From assembly GCA_021399445.1 (NCBI GenBank), contig JAJTUQ010000015.1, positions 186,001 through 250,000 on the forward strand: a DNA stretch of 64,000 bases, read 5' to 3'. Source of the DNA: Xylogone sp. PMI_703 (lineage: Eukaryota; Ascomycota; Leotiomycetes). The notes under the pieces were generated by a model. The model made no database searches and was not told the DNA's origin. It saw only the letters and a program-made list of their open reading frames with translations. This document shows positions 56,266-64,000 of the stretch, in pieces (positions within the stretch are counted from its first letter, which is position 1; each line of letters begins with the position of its first letter). The position numbers and the translations under genes were made by a program.

Positions 56266-56485
56266 CTAGGGCCTGTTTATTAACTCTGAGGCCCCCGTCT
56301 GCTCGGATGCGGTGTACGGCTAGCGGGGGCAAGGAAATTAATGCAATACTAAGAGCGACCCCCAGAAAGTTACCAAAAGATGAAAAACTCAGCCTTACTA
56401 TTATTCGAATACTACTCCGTAGTTGTCAGCATAATTCTGACTGTAGGAGAGACCACGAACAAAAATAACATTGACGGATGCCCGA
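56266..56485 (+). repeat. dispersed repeat, copy A
   Basis: Diverged copy of the segment at 62932-63110. Shared words in order: TGTTTATTA, GACC/GGCCCC..CTGCTCG, GCGACCCCCAGAAAG against GGGACCCCAAAAG, AACTCAGCCTTAC, GTCAGC(A/G)(T/C)AATTCT(G/A)AC(T/C)GTA(G/A)GAGAG. The class is unknown. Both copies lie in the same orientation on either side of the NRPS-like gene. Confidence 0.55.
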
Positions 56486-58860
56486 TCAGTGTGTTGGCGG
56501 CAGTCACCAATGGTGTATTTTTGCAGACCGGGTGATAAACTATACTTCAGTTTAAATAGCTCGAACGGGCTGTGGGCCTGACGTACTGTACAATATTTGT
56601 TCTGGCCGGCAGATCAGCTCAGCTTGTTGCTAATAAGCCAACCGACACGCAAATCTACTTATTACAAAATCATCGCCCTTGTTGCGAGGCAACTCACCGT
56701 AACAGGCGCAGTAGAAGGGGCCAGAACATGGGTAAGTATGTAGAAGCTGATTTAAATGTAAGACTGTGTTTTTTAAGAGTATATATGTAGGATTATGTTC
56801 CTTAGGATTGGATCTAAATGTAGGATTATATATTTTTAAGGGTAGATTTGTATCCACTTGTATTTAATCTAAATCCACTTAAGAAATTATTCCCTAAAAA
56901 ACAAAGGAGATAGAAAGGGCAAGAATCATTTTATAAGAAAATCGAGAATATGAAAATTGGTTTGACATATAGCTTTGCGGATCTACCTATGGCATGCCAT
57001 GCTTGTTCGGGAACACGGTGGTTAGGTATGGGGATAGTTTTAGGTATTGTTTTGATCTTCTGGGAATCGTTTATAGATTACTACCCCTCGACATTCAATC
57101 TGTTCACGATTAGACGGACGTAAAGATGTATGTGAAGTGGTAAGTTAGTAACTCCATTGTAGCTCAAATGCAGGTTTAGCTATAACTTAAATAAATTTTC
57201 AAGAGCAGCACCTGAGCTCTGATGATGACCTTAAAGAGACTGGAGATCAATGCTCCGGCATTCAGCCGTATTACATACTACGTCGTAGACTAGTTGCCGG
57301 TACATGATACCTTTGCCTTTCACTCCGAACTACTTAAATGTTGTGGCGTACGCCGACTAGACTGACTTGTGCTAAGCTAATAGCTTTTGATGGTTTTATC
57401 AGACTTACTACCACCTTTAAAAAAAATAGTAAATGCATTCAAACTGGAGACTGGAGAGTTCGGGTTAAGTTTGGAGACCAGAAAGAACTGCTTGCCGCGG
57501 CGATAGTGGTGCTGCAGCATGATAATTTGCTAGTGCGAACTGGTTATGTCCACGTCTGGAAGTTCCGGCCCTTTAGTCATGGTAAACAACCCCAAATTGA
57601 TCCGAGTTACCGCGAACGAAAACGCTTCGGACGGCTCCCGGGGGGCCGTCACCGCTAAGTGTCTACGTAGATGCTTGGTTAGGTATCAGGGGATGATGAA
57701 GCAAATGTTGGATCTCGCCTGACCTTTGATTAAAGCCGAGCTGCCAATTCAAGATGTTCACCATTCCAGAAAGTGGACGGATATAGACGTCTCTGGATAG
57801 CGGGTACGCCTTCTTGTTGCAGTCTTGCTTCAATTGCATACATCCACGTCTGCCTATCTGTAAAACCAACTTCCTCTAGTGCCAGAGCATCCCTACGTTG
57901 AATGAAGAAGGCGAAGAGAGAGGGTTTAAGGGAAGAGGCTTTATGGTAACACTTTGGATACTGGTACTGGTACACCTACGCAATTGTTGTGAGAAAGAAC
58001 GCCAGGTAGCTGATTTTACTCCATGGAATATTACATGCACTTGGGTTGGCTAAAGAAGCGATTAAATGTGATTGCCTTTACAAAGAGGAATCTGGGTAAA
58101 ATGTAACAAACGCAAAACAGTAGTAATAGCAGATAGACTACCTAGAGAGAGCTAAGGAGAGAGAAAGAGAGAGCATTTCGTGCTTTTGAGGGCTTTTTAG
58201 TCCAAATACCAGGCTTATTCCGCTGTAAGTCGCCTTATTTATACAACTAATCGGTCTATCGCCTTTTTCGATTCAAAAGAGCCTGCAACTTGCCATCGGC
58301 CTCATGTATCCTTAGTCTCCGCTTTAGGCATTTGCGTCTGACTAGAGACTTCAAAACTACCTGATAAGTGAAAGATTAATATAGTTTAAAACGTAAACAA
58401 TACAGTACCGTAAGTAGTCGAATTAACTAATTATTGTAGTCACGTTTGAATCAACCCGCCACCTCCGGTTTTACTCACAGGGGCTAACGGCAGTATTGTA
58501 GCGAGCCGCATTAGTATCTGGTATTCATCAATTTGATATGGTCATCTAATCTAAGATGTGTCATCCGTGAGGTTACTTCTGTGGCAAGCCCGCAGCTGAC
58601 ACGCTTATTTAGCTGCCAACAAGGTCATCGCTGACTGTTACCACAAAGTATGAGACCTCCGATATGTAGTATGGCGATTACAGTATGGGACCGCTGTCTG
58701 CTGATATACCCCCGCACATGTTTGGGATCCGAAGAACTGGCACTGAAATCACAAAATCAGTCGAGTAGGAAAGCTACGACTGAGGACCGTACTTATTCCA
58801 TATAGCTTTTACTGCGGCATAATATTATCAGTCCCCTTGAGACTATTATCGTATTGCAAG
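56486..58860. other. intergenic, no supported gene
   Basis: No supportable gene in 2.4 kb. ORFs 57338-57658 (plus) and 57663-57975 (minus) lack domains. A purine tract (agagagctaaggagagagaaagagagag) is at 58142-58172. The last 300 bp must contain the promoter of the NRPS-like gene. Confidence 0.45.
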
Positions 58861-61800
58861 ATGCAATCAGACACCGAGAGGGAAAATAGTCACCACGATA
58901 AACTTGAGTCATCTGAATCTCAAATGCAGGATGTTCTTGTCAATGTGGTCGACTTGAGAGCTAAGCAGACCCCACAGCTGCTTTACGCGGAAATTCCCGT
59001 CTCGGGTACCTCTTATATCACAGGATACCGCAAAGTTAATTACAGACAATTAGCAAATGCCGTCAATGGCGCTGCTCGATACCTCCACGATGCCCTCGGA
59101 CCTGGCGAGAATTTTGAAACGCTGGCATATATCGGACCAAACGATCTCCGTTACAACATCTTCATCCTAGGAGCTGTGAAAGCGGGTTATAAGGCAAGTT
59201 AGAATGCATATGTTTTGGTCTTGATGCTGTGCTTAGCACAGCTGTACACTATTAACGAGTCCCCCTAGATGTTCGTTCCTTCTCCTCGAAATCATATCGC
59301 AGCCCATTTGGATTTATTTAAAAAACTCGATTGCAAGACTATTATAGTCCCCAACCCACGGCCACCGATAGTATCTGAAATGGTATCTTCTACTTCTCCT
59401 GATATTCTACTTCAGGTATTGGATGCACCAACCCTTGAGGAGTTGCTTGGCGCAAAACACGGCGAATACCCATATGCGAAGAGCTTCGAGGAGGCTCGGC
59501 ACGACCCATTTGTAGTGTTTCACACTTCGGGTTCTACGGGTATGCCAAAGCCCATTGTCTGGTCGCATGATTTCGTTGCAGAATATATCAGATCGACACA
59601 GATGAACCCTCCGAAAGGATTTGAGATGCAGACTAGGCTATTCCAAGGAAGTCGTATTTTTTTTCTTACTACCGCCGTTCCATGTGAGCTCCGCTTGACC
59701 TCCTTAGATGGGAACGAGAGACCGCGATGCTAACTTCCGATTTAAAAATAAAACTAGGCTGCTAACCATGTCTTTACTCTTTGCAATGCAATTGCCAATC
59801 GATCAGCATGGATCTATCCTATTGCGGGTACCATACTATCAGCACAACTCCTGGCTGAGGGGCTTAGGCACACTAAAGCAGACGCTGCTTTTATCATGCC
59901 CTCCATGGTGGTGGAGCTTAGTAAGAATGTCGATATGCTCGAATTCGTCTGCTCCAAAGTGGCTACAATATTGTGCAGTGGAGGGAGTGTTCCCACCGAT
60001 TGCGGAAACCTAGTTGCGAAAAGCGTGGATTTATTCGTTAACGTATACGGCTCATCCGAGCAAGGGAGTCTCCCTCAACTACAACACATATCGTCGTCAG
60101 CTTTGGACGATTGGGAGTATATTCATTTCCATCCAGATATAGGGACGGAATTCTGTCGTATCGAAGAAGATCTATATGAGCTCCGCATTGAGAATGCTCA
60201 AATCAAATGCCAGCCAGTCTTCAAACTATATCCGGATCTCCCCATCTTCCACACTGGTGATCTCTTTTCACCACACCCAATTAAGTCTAATCTCTGGCGC
60301 TACAGTGGACGCCTGGATGATATAATAGTATTCTCGACTGGAGAGAAGACGAATCCTATTGCAATAGAAAACCACGTTGCCAGCCACCCAGATGTTAAGT
60401 CTGCTTTGGTTGCCGGAGATCAAAGATTTCAAGCTGCGCTCATCGTTGAGCTGCAGGAGAATAGGATCATGTTGGGCCTCAAAGAGGCGGAAATCATTGA
60501 GCGTATTTGGCCGATAATCGATGAAGCAAACCGGGATTGTCCTAAATATGCTAAAGTATCTAAATCGCATATTCTCCTAGCACCTTCATCGAAGCCGTTC
60601 GCGCGGGCTGCAAAAGGCACTATACAAAGAAGACTAACGCTAAAGACGTACGCTGAGGAATTAGATGCCCTGTACGCCGGATGCGGAGGGATCACATATA
60701 CCTTTTGCCAACAAATCTATAGATCGACTAATTCCCGACCCGCATTCTTTGAGAGTGCTGATCTGGAATTCGATTAAAGAAATAACCGAATGGAAGTCAC
60801 TTGATCATGATGCTAACTTTTTCATCAACGGAATGGATTCTTTACAGACGCTTAATTTAACGAGAAAACTAAGACGGCTAACGGCCATACCGGACATTGC
60901 ACCAAACACAGTCTATAGTAACCCTTCCGTCGTACAACTTGCCGAAGCCATTTTGCGTCTCTTAGATCGGAACTATCCTACCTCTAAAGCTGTGCTAGAA
61001 GGCCAGAAGCAGGAGGTAAATGAGCTTTTAGCAGAATATCAGGCTCTCATTGACGGATTCTCCACTTTTGAGTCCGCAAAAGGCTCTATAGCGAATGATG
61101 AGACGGCTGCAGCCGTTGTTAAAGAAGGACGTGTCGTTCTCCTAACTGGTTCACCCGGTGCACTTGGCTCTCATATACTGGAGGTGCTGCTGCGGGACTC
61201 ATCGGTTCGTCATATCTATTGCCTAAACCGCGCATCAAATTCTTTACTACTTCAAAAGGAACGAAATGAGACCCGAAACCTGCCTGTGGGCTTCCCAAGC
61301 GATCGGGTACATTCCTGACGGTCAATCTCGCGCGGCCTAGATTTGGTCTGGAATCGCAAATATATAACGACCTTCTATGTAGTACCACCGACATTATATT
61401 GAATGCCTGGCCTGTCAACTTCAATATTCCGCTCGCAGCATTCCGTGAACAGCTCTCAGGTATATGCAACGTTATAAATTTCGGTTTAAATGCTCATCAG
61501 TCACCGTCGATCCTATTCGTCTCCTCTATAAGTGCTGTATTATTATGTGACCATTCTCCCATTCCGGAAACAATTATCTTCGATCCTACAGTTCCGGCTT
61601 CAATGGGGTATGGAAAGAGTAAATACATCGCTGAGCGTCTCCTTCATTACGCAGCTGAGAAGCTGCATGTGTCGGCGAGAATTGCCCGGGTCGGTCAGAT
61701 ATCCGGACCGGTCCGTACGGGTAGTGGATGGAATCGGTCGGAATGGCTGCCTAGCCTAGTGATCACTAGCTCGAACGTCCGGGCCATCCCAGATCGCCTA

Positions 61801-62308
61801 GGCTCACTTCAACAGAAGATAGATTGGATTCCCATGGATGTGTTGGCTGAGGTGCTCGTAGAACTTGCATTCAAGCCTGTAGCTGGGTTGGAGGGAAGAG
61901 AAATTGTTGTGGAAGATGATGTTAAGTGTAGTGCAGTTGTTTTTCATGTCATGAATCCACATCCTACCACGTGGGATGCCCTCCTCCCTAGCGTTATTGA
62001 AACACTAAGGCTTGCTAATCAGGGAAAGGGGGATATCGAAATTGTCGGTTTCGAGAAGTGGGCTGCGGAAGTTAAAGGAAGCTGCAGATGTCAATATCGC
62101 CGATGTGAATAGTTTGATCGAAACTAATCCGGCAGTAAAAATGGTTGATGCATACGAGACATTGTTGTCAACAGAAGCACCAGAATTTGTTATGGATCGA
62201 GTAGTGAGAGCGAGCACGAAGCTAAAAGAAGTGGAAGCAATAAGTCCGTATTGGGTAAAGAGGTGGTGTAAGGAGTGGTTGGGTTTACATGAGAGGGAGA
62301 TGAGATAA
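58861..62308 (+). pseudogene. NRPS-like adenylate-forming reductase (A-T-R), frame-broken
   Basis: Exon 1 58861-59193 (ATG 58861), exon 2 59269-59683, exon 3 59758-62308. Intron 1 has a GC donor (AAG|GCAAGT...CCCTAG, 75 bp, phase 0); intron 2 is GTGAGC...CTAG, 74 bp. Domains in order: adenylation (FHTSGSTGMPKPIV; PPFH motif across intron 2; VYGSSEQG; YSGRLDDIIVFSTGEKTNP; C-terminal Lys motif KGTIQRR), a carrier domain with the phosphopantetheine Ser in FFINGMDSLQ, and an NAD(P)H reductase domain (LLTGSPGALGSHIL; TTDIILNAWPVNFN; YGKSKYIAE). Such enzymes activate a carboxylic acid, tether it and release it reductively as an aldehyde or alcohol; the substrate cannot be told. Four single-base slips break the frame: an 8-T run (59657-59664), GG at 60679, about 61310, and the A run at 62074. 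The set of domains is complete, so inactivation is recent, or the slips are sequence errors. Confidence 0.85.
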
Positions 62309-62931
62309 CCTTAAGTTAGTGCCTCTTATTACAACCTATGGAAGCTACCTCAAGCCAGCTGAAGGAATATGCATTACTAGAAACTGTTCTATAAGAGAAG
62401 CAAATGAAGCGCGATTGTAGTATATGCTTCAAATATTGAATTTAAGGGCCAACAAGAACTCAAATGACTGTCTCCATAACTAGGGCAGGGTCAGGTGGTT
62501 ACAGATGCAAAGCGAAGGGAGACTAGGTAATTAGCAATGTAGAGTCTATAGCGTAGAACTAGCGATGTAGTAGTGTATTCAGAATAGCTAAGATAGAAGG
62601 GCCACAGCAAACTAATCTCTAGAACCCTAAAATACTGGCGAGGGCGCACTGTTTTCATAGTTAGAGAAACCACAATAGTTAACATAGTTAACCCTAGGCT
62701 TGCATGCTGGCCTTTATGTGTACTAGTCGGCCACGCAGTATCGATTTCCTCTAGTTTGATAGGCAATACGATAGTGGTCTCGAACGTTGGCGTTGGCCTT
62801 TAATTAGTGCATGATTTACTCCGTCGTGTCCGTATTGGATGGGTTAAAAGTCCCGTGCCGCCATCCAAAGCCAAACTGCATCATTTGTTCGTCCGTTGCC
62901 GTTTGCGGCGATCCCCTATCGATCACCTGGA
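62309..62931. other. intergenic, no supported gene
   Basis: A 91-codon minus ORF at 62491-62766 (with LRYRLYIANYL) is low-confidence and may be part of a repeat, so it is not called. Nothing else was seen. Confidence 0.4.
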
Positions 62932-63110
62932 GTTTGTTTATTACTTCGACCCCACCTGCTCGATTGTGCCGCCAAAGCAGTGTGCTCAAAGAAACTAATG
63001 TGAAACTGAGAGGGACCCCAAAAGATAAACTCAGCCTTACCAATTTTTGATGCCAGCCGTCAGCGCAATTCTAACCGTAAGAGAGGCCGCTGATAAAGAT
63101 ACTGTAGCAT
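62932..63110 (+). repeat. dispersed repeat, copy B
   Basis: Diverged counterpart of 56266-56485, same orientation, aligned through AACTCAGCCTTACC, CGTCAGCGCAATTCTAACCG and TAAGAGAGGCCGC. Together the two copies bracket the A-T-R gene at about 6.6 kb spacing. Confidence 0.55.
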
Positions 63111-63214
63111 CAATCCTCCGTATATACCTCATTAACTCGTGAGTAGCGGTCATTACGTCATATTTATGCGGACAAGCTATTAAGCTAACGTTATCTTAAG
63201 ATTCATTCACCAAG

Positions 63215-63987
63215 CTAATCTTCAGACTTGTATTTCATTTCGGGGATCTTGTTCTCGATTTTCAGCAGCTCCGACAGCACGTATTCATGATAAGGGGACG
63301 CCAAATCTTGATGCTGTGGACGGATGTGTCTGATCTGATCAGACACATATTTGCGCGCGAACGGCGAGATTTGCTGCGTATAATACGGATCTGTCGGAAG
63401 TGGGATCATCAGCAGAAAATTTTCGGGATAAATACTTATCTTCTGGGGGGATCATACAGAATTCAATCCAGTGTGCCGACAAACTACAATAGAAAGTGAG
63501 CGCCGTCAATGAAGATACGCTAAAGATGTGGGCAAAAACCTACCCCTGGGCACCTTCAGTATGATGCTCAATCAATTGTAAGTCCGATAGATACATGGCA
63601 CTGTTCTATCTATGCGGGTTCCTGTAAGAGGATCCCGTAGATATTCAAACACTGACACAGTCTATGGAAAGGATCTCAGATGGGTCAGTCATTCACGTTA
63701 TTCTATTTTGCTAGAGGTAGAAGCTTCCTTACCCTTCGAAGCGGAGACATGAACTGCTCGATGGATTTCTCGTCACCATTAATAGCATTGCTAACGAATC
63801 GCTTGATCCTATTTGGACTCGTTGGGCATCGGAAAGGCTCGAGAGCGCCTCTGCCAGCATTTACGCTATCACGGAGGATGAGAAAATTCCCCGGGTTGGT
63901 GACCGAGCCCAGTCGTTCATAAAGTCGGTCCCACGGCCGGCGCAAATTCGGCGAGTTCGCTGCTACCGGCGGCAGACCAGCAGGCAA
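63215..63987 (-). pseudogene. unidentified fungal gene fragment, runs to window edge
   Basis: Protein-like minus-strand pieces in order: 63987-63703 (RPWDRLYERLG, NPGNFLILRDSVNAGRGALE, RFVSNAINGDEKSIEQFMSP, with a GTAAGG donor after CGAAGG near 63732), then about 63660-63560 (VFEYLRDPLTGTRIDRTVP, after a TCAG acceptor, ending at TGA), and 63409-63215 (MIPLPTDPYYTQQISPFARK, SPYHEYVLSELLKIENKIPE). The segments look like exons of one gene of a helical, uncharacterised ascomycete family (LRDxVNxxRxAL ... EYLxDP). I cannot name it. The middle segment has stops, so the gene is probably decayed. The 5' end lies at or beyond 64000. Confidence 0.4.
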
Positions 63988-64000
63988 ACCCTCACGGTTA

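Noticed and set aside
62491..62766. 91-codon minus-strand ORF
   Set aside because: No domain; may be a repeat-derived reading, and no exon partner is nearby.

Overview
The window looks like the nuclear genome of a filamentous ascomycete (Pezizomycotina; class not resolved). The reasons are short GT-AG introns of 44-99 bp with GTAAGT-type donors, fungus-specific gene families (Zn2Cys6 factor, BTB/POZ protein, BAH-PHD protein, A-T-R adenylate-forming reductase), Tad-like LINE, Fot/pogo-like DNA transposon and Helitron elements, and stop codons that replace tryptophan codons in a way that fits repeat-induced point mutation (RIP). It is a gene-poor, transposon-rich compartment. Only three host genes read through without damage: a BAH-PHD chromatin reader (22999-24273, minus), a short Zn2Cys6 protein (25615-26956, plus) and a fructosamine-kinase-like gene (47021-48247, plus). 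I rebuilt each of them from splice sites that preserve the reading frame.

Layout. 1-5.9 kb: non-coding DNA with two decayed genes, a GPR1/FUN34/YaaH-type membrane protein and a DUF4112 protein. 6.2-19 kb: two Helitrons in tandem. The left copy has lost its Rep active site and helicase core through an internal deletion. The right copy keeps the HUH and paired-Tyr motifs, Walker A and Walker B, but has frameshifts. Between its helicase and its 3' hairpin it carries an extra ORF for a nuclear-type, possibly OB-fold protein. 19.7-26.9 kb: a conserved fungal gene with one in-frame TGA, a Ser/Thr/Gln-rich ORF, the BAH-PHD gene and the Zn2Cys6 gene. 27-35 kb: a solo LTR, a RIP-damaged pogo/Fot element with intact TIRs and TA target-site duplication, an AT-rich MITE-like element, a second copy of the Helitron 3' end, a 109-bp MITE just upstream of a BTB/POZ gene, and that gene. 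35-40.6 kb: an almost intact Tad-like LINE with a single nonsense codon. 42.5-43.1 kb: an MpaB-like (DUF2236) pseudogene. 47.0-48.2 kb: the fructosamine kinase gene. 50.9-51.7 kb: a mitochondrial LAGLIDADG intron-ORF fragment (NUMT) next to a solo LTR. 58.9-62.3 kb: an NRPS-like A-T-R reductase gene, complete in domains but with four single-base frame breaks and a GC-AG intron. 63.2-64 kb: an unidentified broken gene on the minus strand.

The host genes do not form an evident cluster. The coherent systems are the mobile elements: RepHel plus accessory ORF plus terminal hairpin for the Helitron, ORF1 and ORF2 for the LINE, and TIR plus DDE transposase for pogo. The most interesting candidate is the Helitron accessory protein, which may be a single-stranded-DNA-binding partner of the rolling-circle machinery. 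All family assignments come from reading motifs; no database search was possible.
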